This document shows positions 1 through 8,613 of a stretch of DNA of 54,572 nt, one piece after another. Made by a program: the position numbers and the translations under genes. The notes under the pieces are model-generated. The model worked only from the letters and a program-made list of their open reading frames with translations, was not told the DNA's origin and made no database searches. Position 1 is the stretch's first letter, and every line of letters begins with the position of its first letter. This DNA is from Parastagonospora avenae f. sp. tritici 18332-5. Its lineage: Eukaryota; Ascomycota; Dothideomycetes; Pleosporales; Phaeosphaeriaceae. Location of the stretch: contig JAFJTR010000131.1 in NCBI GenBank assembly GCA_022559985.1, forward strand, positions 1 through 54,572, read 5' to 3'.

Positions 1-1978
1 CCTCATACCTTGCTTGGGTTGAACCCGGACAGCACCGCTGCGATCGTTGAGATCAACGGCAAGCCAACAACCTTTCAGATTACCGTTGTTCACCCATACC
101 ACCACGATGATGGACAAGCATCCCCCCAACCGTACCTAGGGGCTGCATCACCCCAGCTGCATGGGCAAGAGAACGACAGCGACCTCGCCAATGGAGATGG
201 TGACTACATCCCAGAACAACCTCCGGCTCGACGAGGTCGTGGTCGACCCAAGGGATCGAAGAACAAGCCCAAGATCGCTGTGCCAGCCATGACAGCACTG
301 ACGGAACTTGTCAACGCGGTACACCTAACACAGCGAGAACAGGACGACCTCGTCCTTGCCCAAGCTTTGCGCTCCACCGGTAAGATCACCACGCCTGGGC
401 AGCCTTTTGAAGCATCAACTCAGGCTGAGATCGACGCACTCATCGCCCGCGGCGTCTTCAAGTTTGAGATCTACGACCCCAACGTCCATGGTGGTATTCG
501 TATCTTCAAGTCACGTATTGTCAACGAGGTAAAGGGCAAGACGACCGATCAGCCCTATGAGAAATCCCGGCTGGTCATCCAGGGCTACAACGACAGCGGC
601 AAGGCTCTTGTCCTCACCCAAAGCCCTACCATCTAGCGAGCGAGCCAACGTCTCATTATTGCCCTCGCTCCATCTCTCATTGCTAAGGGCATGATACTGT
701 GGCTTCGAGATATCACCTAGGCGTATACTCAGTCTGACGATGCCCTCCAGCGGACTATCATTGCTGATCTCCCTGTTCAGCTCCATGGATTGTATCCAGA
801 CGGGACAATCATGGTCGTGATCAAGCCCCTGTACGGTATTGCAGAAGCTGGAGCATATTGGTGGTCTACGTACTTTAAGCACCACACTGACAAGCTACAG
901 ATGGAGACGTCTACGTATGACCTATGCCTCCTTATCTCTAAGTCAACAGCAGCTGGCGTCGGGATTGTAGGTATCTAGACTGACGATACGCTTAGTCTGT
1001 CCGACGAGCAGTTCGCTGCTAAGGAGAAAGATAAGCTCCGCTTCAACGCAAAGGAGAAAGAGATCCTTACTAAGGATAACAAGATCGACTTTAACAGCTG
1101 CGTTGTTACAACAAATAGCAACACTATCTACCTCCTCCAGAAACGCCAGGGCGAGAAACTTGAGGCAGCTACGGATCAGAAGTCGTACATCCAACAACGA
1201 GCCCGCGGGGCGTATATTGCTTCTATCTGCCAACCAGAAGCTAGTTTCGACCTCGCCGCTGCTGCTCAGATGACTACTGAGCCTATAAAAGAAGAAATAT
1301 CTAGATTGAATAAGCGTATCATCTAGCAAAAGCAGAACGTTGATCGTGGACTGTCGTACGTCTAGCTGGAGATAACAGATCTTAAGCTGTTTGCCTTTGT
1401 TAACGCCTCGTTTGCTAACAACAAGGACATGAGTTTACAGATGGGATATGTGATTGTCCTAGGCAACGAGATTACTAACAGCACTAGCTTCACTATCCAC
1501 GGTAACATCATTCATTGGTCCTCTCTTAAGTGCAAGCGAATCACCCGCAGCGTCCTTGCCTCTGAGATCTACGCAATAGCCCATAGTGTTGATATTGCTA
1601 TCGCTATCAGATCCACTCTTAACGTCATCATGGACCGCCTGTCCCTCCCACACGTACCAATTGTCGTGTGTACGGACTCCCTCTCCCTGTACGAATGCCT
1701 CGTCAAGCTCGGCACCACTAAGGAGAAGCGCCTCATGATTGATATTATGGCTATCCGTGAAGGTTACGAGAGAGGTGACCTTACAGATATCCGTTGGATC
1801 GATGGACGCGACAACCTAGCAGACGCCATGACAAAGACAACTGCTAACACCTCGATAGAGCAGCTTATCACCACTAACGAGCTGGAGCTCTGTGTCTAGG
1901 GATGGGTTGATTGAGATAACAACCGGGCCACGATTCCTAACAACAATACTAACCACTAACAAAAAGAAAGATAGCCAG
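1..1978 (+). pseudogene. Ty1/copia retrotransposon, 3' part of pol (RT and RNase H), inactivated
   Basis: One reading frame runs from about base 10 to the TAG at 1897-1899 without any frameshift. It is broken only by five internal TAG codons, at 634, 718, 976, 1324 and 1363. It starts with a basic AT-hook-like stretch (RGRGRPKGSKNKPK). The reverse-transcriptase part follows, with 'SRLVIQGYND', 'LTQSPTI', 'DIT-AYTQSD' and 'IKPLYGIAEAGAYWW'. The copia RNase H region comes last, with 'FANNKDMS', 'SEIYAIAHSVD', 'VVCTDSLSLYECL' and 'DGRDNLADAMTKT'. Integrase and gag would lie to the left, outside the window. The stops fall where copia elements normally have Gln (one possibly Trp), which fits RIP. 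Sequence 1900-1978 holds a purine-rich stretch just before the LTR, a likely polypurine tract. Confidence 0.9.
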
Positions 1979-2167
1979 TGTTGGGAGCTATGTCTAACGT
2001 ACAGTATCGATGTAGGATAGTTAAGTAACACAGAGCTCGCGTGTAACAACACCACGAACAGTCAAAATCCAACGCGCGTAGAGATAGCAGACAATCAATC
2101 AATCATCTACTCAACTCGTTGCAACGACCGTTACTTGATTCAACCCCATACCTTTGCCGTGTCAACA
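1979..2167 (+). repeat. 3' LTR of the copia element
   Basis: The segment starts TGTTGGGAGC and ends GTGTCAACA, so it has matching TGTTG/CAACA termini. It follows a purine-rich tract directly downstream of the pol stop. About 189 bp is a normal size for a fungal copia LTR. The 5' LTR is outside the window, so the boundaries rest on the terminal inverted motif only. Confidence 0.6.
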
Positions 2168-2457
2168 CCAACATCTCTCACCTGCGAAAACTAACTTAAG
2201 CCCTTTAGCCAGCTTCCCTCTGCTTAGCTACTTAATAGGTTTTAACACTTTAAAGACCCTTAAGATAAGCAATACTGCTATAGATACACCTAAGTCCTCT
2301 TACTAAGGTGGACACTGTGTTTAATTAGCTAAGCTAGATCTCTATTATAGAGACCGTGCTAAGCTTAAGACATAGATGTTAAAACCTATCAAGTAACTAA
2401 GCAGAGGGAAGCTGGCTTGAAGGGCTCAAGTTGGTTTTCGCAGATGAGAGAGGTTGG
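2168..2457. repeat. 290-bp inverted-repeat (MITE-like, foldback) element
   Basis: Left arm (about 2168-2251) and right arm (about 2371-2457) are inverted copies of each other over roughly 85 bp. They start CCAACATCTCTCACCTGCG and, read on the minus strand, CCAACCTCTCTCATCTGCG. The differences are mostly C/T or G/A transitions, as RIP would leave. The 120-bp centre is non-coding. No target-site duplication could be fixed. It may equally be a palindromic part of the flanking LTR sequence. Confidence 0.6.
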
Positions 2458-3048
2458 CACTAGATACAGAGGTAGGGCGTACTAAGACAGTAAGAGGGAG
2501 CTTCTGTAAAGAGTATAATATATTAGTAACTTAAAATACAAAGTTAAAGACAATAATCTATAAGGGTCTATTGTCCTAGTCTATATACTAAGAGATCCTG
2601 CAGTCGCTCACTGTGCTAGCCGTGAGCTGCGTGAGCTCTGCTAACTGTGCTAACGACTACCTGCGTGAGCCGTCACGTATGACTAGGGTAGCTCACGATG
2701 CTAAGGGTTAGCGGTCACGTGACTGTTATATTGAAACTAGTCACGTATCGCCTATAGGTCGTGCTGTGCTGCAGAGGATGCTGACTGTTAGCATTTTATT
2801 AGTGCCTAAAAGCTAGCTTATAATACTATCCCCCCCTTCTATAGATTTGTCCTTAAATCTTACAGTCGTTCTTTATAAGCGTTGCCCTGCTCTTTAGGCA
2901 ATTGCCTAATAGAATAATGTCCTCCCTTATAACTCTCTCGTCTAGTCGTTAGAACTAGCTTTATCTTGCTATTAAAATCTAAAGGAACAGTATTGTTGTT
3001 CTGTTTTCCTGTAATTATTGTTTTAAAAACAGTCGTAAGTGCATTGCA

Positions 3049-3444
3049 ATGCCTAAGTCACGATTAAAGTGTTCTAAGTGAACCTGCGCGGGCTGCGCGT
3101 GCGTCAATTTGTCCTAGACGTTGTTAGACAAGACTCGTAAGGAGTATTAAAAGAAAGTGGACGACAATAAGTTATTGCTTGCTAAGGTCCTTGCTCGTTT
3201 AATAAAGAATAAGAAAATATTGCGCTAGGCAGAGGAGCGCGCAAAGCACAAGGCGTTGTGTTTAGCGTCGGAAATGCGGGATTCGGGCGCCGAGGTTGAT
3301 GCGGTGGCGGAGGACTTTGACTGTCCCGCGGCGGATGCCCTTGTAGGGTTCTCGCCTACCCTTTAGACGACTATAGGAATGTTAGAACAGGTTACCGAAC
3401 CCTTTAGCAGCAGTACTAGGCCAGGAGTTGTTAGCAATTCGTGA
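3049..3444 (+). pseudogene. 131-codon relic ORF: Cys-rich start plus coiled coil, antisense to the gypsy pol
   Basis: From the ATG at 3049 to the TGA at 3442 one frame stays open except for five stops (one TGA, one TAA, three TAG). It begins 'MPKSRLKCSK', then 'TCAGCACVNLS', giving a Cys cluster near the start. A Lys/Glu/Leu-rich helical stretch follows ('DDNKLLLAKVLARLIKNKK', 'AEERAKHKAL'). The last third is acidic. The codon structure holds over the full length despite heavy RIP in the flanks. I recall similar short Cys/coiled-coil ORFs of unknown function near fungal gypsy elements, but this is memory, not a search. Confidence 0.5.
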
Positions 3445-3542
3445 GGTTTGTCTCTAGTTCCTATGTGTTTTCTATTTCGTCATATCTTAACTATTTTACT
3501 AGAAAATCTCTTTAGTAGTTGCTGTTTCTATATATAAGGATT

Positions 3543-3905
3543 TTCTTAACTTTAAAGACGTTATCTTCTTCTGTCTTATAGCGAAAGGTTCGCTGTATCA
3601 GTATAGCTAGGTTAGCTAGTTCTAGTTTGTTTATATAGAATCTAGGATATATCTTAGCGTCTAGTAGTAACTTAAGTATATATATTACTAGTCAGTTCTG
3701 TTTCAAAATTAAAAACAGTCTAACTTTAATATAGTTAAGTCCTTTACTTAGTCGTTTTGTGCGTAGATTCTTAGTATAAAGATATACTTTATCCCCCTTC
3801 TTAAGCTAAGGTGCTGTTTTTCTTTTCTTATTAATATATAAGATGCTCTAGTTCTAAGCGTAAGTGAGTTTGTTACTTATTTCTACGTATATCTATGTAA
3901 GAGTG
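3543..3905 (-). pseudogene. Gypsy pol: integrase C-terminal domain relic
   Basis: The minus-strand translation reads '..INKKRKTAP-LKKGDKVYLYTKN', then 'LRTKRLSKGLNYIKVRLF', then 'LLLDAKIYPRFYINKLELA'. This is the classic chromovirus integrase tail, usually 'LKKGDKVYLL..N..TKRPS..LDH.K.GPF' followed by 'KIHPVFHVSLLEPA'. Several TAG/TGA stops interrupt it, again at CpA-derived positions. It places the element's coding strand on minus, ending towards 2.8 kb. Confidence 0.8.
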
Positions 3906-4337
3906 GAAATGCAGCTGTTTTAGGGTTGATTTGGCCGCCGCTTTTGGAGGCATTTCCACCTCGCTTAGACCCTGTCGCAATGCTGCTTTAACAAACACGG
4001 CTTGCCCATGCGGAGCTAAGTGGAACTTATCCTTGCTCGCTACTGTCCCCGGTCATCCTAGCGAGAAGCTGCACGGTGCAGTGGGGAGCTATGGAGGGCT
4101 GACACTTCTACTAGCGTTTCGTGGGAGATCCAATAATTGACTAGCCCCTACACTTGTCCACCTCCATAAGCCGATGGCTACTTAAAGTGATGGCATGCTT
4201 CTGCTTATGCTCTCCCTCTCCATCTCTTCCGCCATCGCTTTCTCTATCTTCTTTCCTACCTTCTTCCTACTGCTCGCCTCTAGCTGCAATACTATCCTGT
4301 ACGAAGTACACCTCCACCACCTCCGCTGTAGTTAAGA
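3906..4337. other. Non-coding interval upstream of the recombinase gene
   Basis: Base composition changes sharply here, from RIP-degraded AT-rich sequence to ordinary sequence. GTGGAAATGC (about 3903) and GCATTTCCAC (about 3950) form a short inverted repeat at the junction. A pyrimidine-rich stretch (4205-4290) lies just before the ATG and looks like a fungal promoter. If the recombinase marks the left end of a mobile element, that end should lie in this interval, but I cannot identify a terminal repeat. Confidence 0.4.
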
Positions 4338-6859
4338 ATGCTGCTTAGACAAGAAATTTCTTCCCATCACATCAAACGAACTCGTCGTTGCGGGAAGGGA
4401 GGAGAATATTCAAGTACCAGCTCGTTCTCCGACAGTTACTCGGACCCAGACACTGAGGCTGAGACGGATACGGGCGAGGATGCTAGTTTTGCCTCCGAAG
4501 AGGAATCAGACGTGGATCTAGATTCTGAAGCCGAAGAGATACTGAAGGACATTGCCCAGGCAAGAGCGGAGGGGCCAGCAAAGCCAAACCATACCACTCA
4601 TACGAAGAAGCTATGGAAGAGAGAAGGCGAGTTATGGGAGAGGTAATATCTATGCCATTCACATGCACCTCATCATCACCGACCGTTAACCAGCGCACAC
4701 CAGGTACTGCTTGAAGATAGTGAAAAAGGTTAAGAGATGCCCAGAAGAACAGCTACGCGCATGCGATCCAGGGACATTCAAAGCATACCTCCGTTGGCGG
4801 AAGAAGTATTCCCGTGTGAAGAAGGAGAGCTCAATGCGGACCTATTGGAAGAGGCTCTGCATGTGCTACAGGAACCTCACAGGGCTCAGAATGGACGCTG
4901 ATGTCCTTGACGATATATGTAATGTATGTTTTGATCTGGCCATGTTTCTTCCTTGCATGGCGGCGCATTAACATCTTGGTAGTGGATTCCAACCCTCATG
5001 CTCGACAAATCCGAGAAGGAAAAGCATGCCATGTACGTCCAGGACCTCTACGCCATCCTTCATGCACTCTGGGTGGATGATACCAAACCCCTCCATGGCT
5101 GTATCCGAGTTCAGATATCGCTACTTCTACTCCTCAGCGCTGCTACAGCCACGAGACCTGGAGCTATCGTCGAAAGCGCAAGCGCTAAAGGCAGCAACAA
5201 GGCACTCTCGTTTAGGAATATCGAACTTCTGAAGGTTCGCAGCATTACAGATCCCAGCCGGAGTACTATCGTGGCCAATGTCAATCTCGAGAATATCAAA
5301 AATAAGGAAAAAGGTGGAAAACCGTAAGTTGAGAAACAGCTGTAGGAGTGAAGAAGCCTTGCTGATTCGTATTGTCTTGCAGGAAGAAGTTCACTTTCCG
5401 CCTAGAAGGGACTCTCGCCTTCTGCATAGTTTCGTATATCCTGAGCATTGGCGTTAGTCGAGCAGCATTCATGGACGATTTTACTAGTGTTCAAGATATA
5501 TTCGACCTCAATATACCTGCGGGCCGTGATGTACTCCGCATCAAATGGAAAAAGCAATTGCCGAACCAACCATTCCTATGCGACGTTAGGAACACCAGCG
5601 AGGGTGTTCGTTTACTGACAGAGCAAGCGTTTCCATATGCAAAATATCGCGATATATTTGTACGCTTGGGACGTGTTGCGGGCTTTGAAAAATCATTGGA
5701 GCTGTACCAGCTCCGCCGAGCTTCTGGAAGGAATATCAACTGTAAGTCTGCTTTAAACCGCGTGTTGCTCTTGCTTCGCCCAAGCTTATAGGATCCACCA
5801 GGCGCTCTTGACCCAGTAGAACGGAACCAGACCATGGGTCATCTTGGAAGTACATACGAAAAGTACTACACGCCAACGCATATTGCCCGCGACTTTCAAT
5901 CTATGTACTTCGGAAGTCCTTCAGAAGACCTGCTCATCGAATCTGTTGCACGAATGGGCTTATCACGGGATCGACGTGCACCTACGGAGCTGGATGAAGA
6001 GCAACAAGAGAAACTACGAAACGACCCTGCACTTGCGATCCTTCGTAAACAGCGAGAATTGTACAAACAACAGCTCTATGATCAAGACTTTCGTCCACTT
6101 GCGAAGGGTCAAGGGACAGATCCCTACAAGAAATATGAGGACACGCAGCGAAAGATTGGCAGTACATATCAAAAGTTGTACAGAGAACGATTAGACTCCG
6201 CCATCCACGAATTCCATGAATCGATCGATACAACCGAGATAGCAAGGCAACTCAGTGGGAAGGCCGCAGCTGAAGTCCTGACGCTACCAGCCGTTGAGTT
6301 TGAACTTCGGGAGCGAGCCACCATCGCCGGTATGCTCTTCAAGCCGACTCAGGACGACAAAGCCCGGGTAAGATTTGTGCGAACCTTGGCTAGATTGTGC
6401 CACAAACAAGAAACGCGGCAGCCAAAGTCATTGAAGCGAAAGAAGGTGCGTCTGATCGCATGTGAAGCCAATGGCCCATCTTTCTCAAACAAGCGAAAGG
6501 AGTGCACCGATGGTTTTGAGAAGAGCACATCTAACCAGGTCTGCGAGATCTTAAAAGAAGAGCTTGACACTCCACGGCCTGTCGAAGATGTCTTGGAGGT
6601 GAGGTCTGGGCAGTTGTACCCAACAGTGCTCCCTCATCCGGTGTGCCTGATCTGCATAGGGAATGAAGAGTTCTCGTATGAAGGGAGGATTCACCATATT
6701 CCACGAAAGGATGTCCTAAAGAAGCATGTGGAGACTCATTTCCGACTCCCCGAGTTTCAGTCAGAGTTTCTATGCCGCCATCCTAGTTGCTCCAACATGC
6801 TGGATGGCATGATGCATTTCAAGAGGCATGCGCTTGATGTCCATGGAGTGTCTCATTGA
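4338..6859 (+). CDS. DUF3435 tyrosine recombinase (Starship captain-like) with C-terminal zinc fingers
   Basis: Five exons: 4338-4642, 4704-4923, 4983-5323, 5383-5741 and 5802-6859. All phases agree, giving 760 aa with no internal stop. The N-terminus is acidic and Ser-rich (residues 20-75). The DUF3435 core carries 'TATRPGAI' with the first catalytic Arg near 233, 'YQLRRASGRN' near 397-406, 'MGH' at 420-422 and candidate nucleophile tyrosines in 'STYEKYY' at 427-431. The family signature 'IARDFQSMYFG' and 'RMGLSRDRRAP' follows. The C-terminus has CxxC...HxxxH and CxxxxC...HxxxxH zinc-finger patterns. DUF3435 proteins are the recombinases that mobilise Starship elements, with the captain as first gene at the 5' end, reading inwards. 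This gene has that position and direction relative to the cargo. Not every DUF3435 gene is an active captain. Confidence 0.88.
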
Positions 6860-6872
6860 TACGCCCGCATTC

Positions 6873-6992
6873 CTCTCTAAATTAGTAAAGTTGTTCTCTC
6901 CAGCGGAAATTCAAGGCTTCCTCTTAGAGAGAAAGAAAGACCCGCAGGGCGTATTGATAGAAGTGAAGAAGTGGAGAGACGAGCAGATCTAG
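6873..6992 (+). pseudogene. Relic of the C-terminus of a BCS1-like AAA ATPase
   Basis: Directly after the recombinase stop one frame reads 'KLFSPAEIQGFLLERKKDP', then 'QGVLIEVKKWRDEQI' and a stop at 6990-6992. The FSPAEIQGFLL..KK.P motif is typical of the C-terminal end of fungal BCS1-like AAA ATPases. No AAA core, Walker A or Walker B is present upstream. This is a stranded fragment of about 35 codons, presumably left by a rearrangement. The identification is from remembered family consensus. Confidence 0.5.
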
Positions 6993-7484
6993 TCAATTGG
7001 GGAGACTAACGATGAAGGGAGAGCAGTGGGGTCTCAGCAGACAGCGAGATTAAAGTTATGTAAGTGCGATGGGTACGGAGAAACACGTAATTCGAAACTC
7101 AAGTTCATTCTTGTCGCGGAATCTTATCTAAGTTAACAACATTACGGTACTATATTTGAAGTCACCTCTGCCCCCATGAAGTTATACGGTTGAGAAAATG
7201 TACACACTCCCACGTATCGCGTCGATGTGTTGTACGACACGACCGAAGACAATGCACGTGAAATGCGTTCATGAACAGGAGTAATTTGAGTGTACTGTTG
7301 ATGCACTAGGCGAAAGCCAATGCAATCGGCAAAACATCGGCGGCACTTTTCAGCCTTGCAGTCAAAGCCAAGCAAGTTACGCCAAGAAGATCTCGATAAA
7401 CCACGTGACTCCACCCTCGACTCACAATCTATCACTTCCGTAACGCGCCTGTCCATGTTCGTTCCCAGATTTCAAGGTACAGCA
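6993..7484. other. Intergenic, no gene seen
   Basis: Only short, unconvincing reading frames on both strands. The last 150 bases serve as the upstream region of the GNAT gene; an in-frame upstream extension from 7320 exists but lacks recognisable domain sequence. Confidence 0.5.
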
Positions 7485-8170
7485 ATGTCATACAAACTTC
7501 ACACTGTCGCGCTCAGCGAAGTTGAAGAACTTGTGCGGTATTGCGATCACCTGGCGATGCAAGAAAATCCCCTCCACATGACAATGTTCCCATGTGCCAG
7601 CCCCGAAATCAGGGAAGATGAGATTACGTGGCACGTCAATAGCTTTCGTGACAGCTTTGAAACGAATCCCGATGCAGGTTTCCGCAAGGTCTGCTTCAAT
7701 AATGGTACTCCAATTGGTTTCGCTCTGTGGACTATAGATGAAGCTTGCCCCGGTTTTCAGATTGACAGGAAGGAGAGCAGGCCAGAGGCCGAAGCCTCTC
7801 ATCATTAGATATCCGTGCTTGGAGAGAGATATCTCGGAGGTTGTCGTCAGAGAAACGAAGAGTACTCAAGGGCCTGGAGAATGTTTGGAGTAAGTCTCTG
7901 TACGCTTGCTTTGCAACTAGATCATAGCTAACTCATTTCATACTAGGACTTAATGTGCTATCGGTGAGTCCGGCACAACAACACCAAGGATGTGGATCGA
8001 TGCTTCTTGCATGGGGTTGTGAGCAAGCGGATCGATATGGCAGAATGAGTTTTGTTATGGCCTCGCCTGCAGCTGTGAATTTATATAAGCATTTTGGCTT
8101 CCAAATAATGAGCGAGGTAGCAACCTCTTACAGAACCTTTAAAAGCATGTTACGGAAACGAAAGATATAG
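7485..8170 (+). pseudogene. GNAT-family N-acetyltransferase, frameshifted
   Basis: The ATG at 7485 opens 'MSYKLHTVALSEVEELV', typical of fungal GNATs, and continues through 'VCFNNGTPIGFALW' to a TAG at 7806. The downstream part is in another frame: 'LDIRAWREISRRLSSEKRR' up to 7889. A good intron follows (7890-7946, GTAAGT...CTAAC...TAG), then 'LNVLSVSPAQQHQGCGSML', the acetyl-CoA-binding motif A (Q-x-x-G-x-G/S), and 'AAVNLYKHFGF' to the stop at 8170. The two parts fit one protein only if about one base is lost between 7766 and 7805, where no credible intron exists. I therefore call it a frameshift or an assembly error. Substrate unknown. Confidence 0.7.
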
Positions 8171-8613
8171 AATTTTGAGTTCTGCTGATATATAATCTGT
8201 TGAAGTGACGGTATACAGCTACCAAGAGCAAACTCCAGCCTTCCTGACCTTGTACCTGGACAAAGCGCACCTGTCCCCAGTTCAAACCATCTGTTCGACT
8301 TAGACTTTATGTCAACAGTCGCCAGTGCATGTTGCGAGCTGTGTATCTGGTGGTCGGCTCCACCTTGTCGTCGAACCAGTCCCGTCTTCCAGCTGCGGCC
8401 TTCCTCGAGCGCTGGGCCATCCTGCACGCGGAGGCGTAGAGTATACGCTCGCTGCGAGGTCATGGGAAGGTGAGCGATAACGGAACCCTGTCAACACGGC
8501 GGCGCCCGAAGTTTCAGTGGGGTTGCGTGTGCAATGTGGTAGGCCGATGCTGCCGCCTTCCGTCAGGGCGGGAGTGCTATGATTAAATACAAAAACTTCC
8601 AGACGATCGTCTC
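8171..8613. other. Intergenic between convergent genes
   Basis: No supported gene. It lies between the stop of the GNAT relic (plus) and the stop of the FunK1 kinase (minus), so it should hold both 3' ends. The 8200-8580 part is GC-rich compared with its neighbours. Confidence 0.4.

Larger units (their letters stand above)
2458..3905 (-). mobile_element. RIP-degraded gypsy (Tf1/sushi-like) retrotransposon remnant, 3' portion
   Basis: Read on the minus strand, 3905-3543 encodes the integrase C-terminal region. Further down, around 2815-2870, comes a purine-rich GGGGGG tract of the kind that precedes a 3' LTR. The rest to 2458 is LTR-like non-coding sequence with repeated GTGAGC and GTGCTAAC motifs. 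The whole block is AT-rich, very poor in CA and TG dinucleotides and full of TA, as expected after RIP. A small opposite-strand reading frame lies inside it (3049-3444). The left boundary with the inverted-repeat element is approximate. Confidence 0.75.

Noticed and set aside
5742..5801. Possible frame break between exons 4 and 5 of the recombinase
   Set aside because: Using the acceptor CCACCAG at 5801 instead of the earlier TATAG gives consistent phases and the expected 'ALDPVERNQTMGH' sequence.
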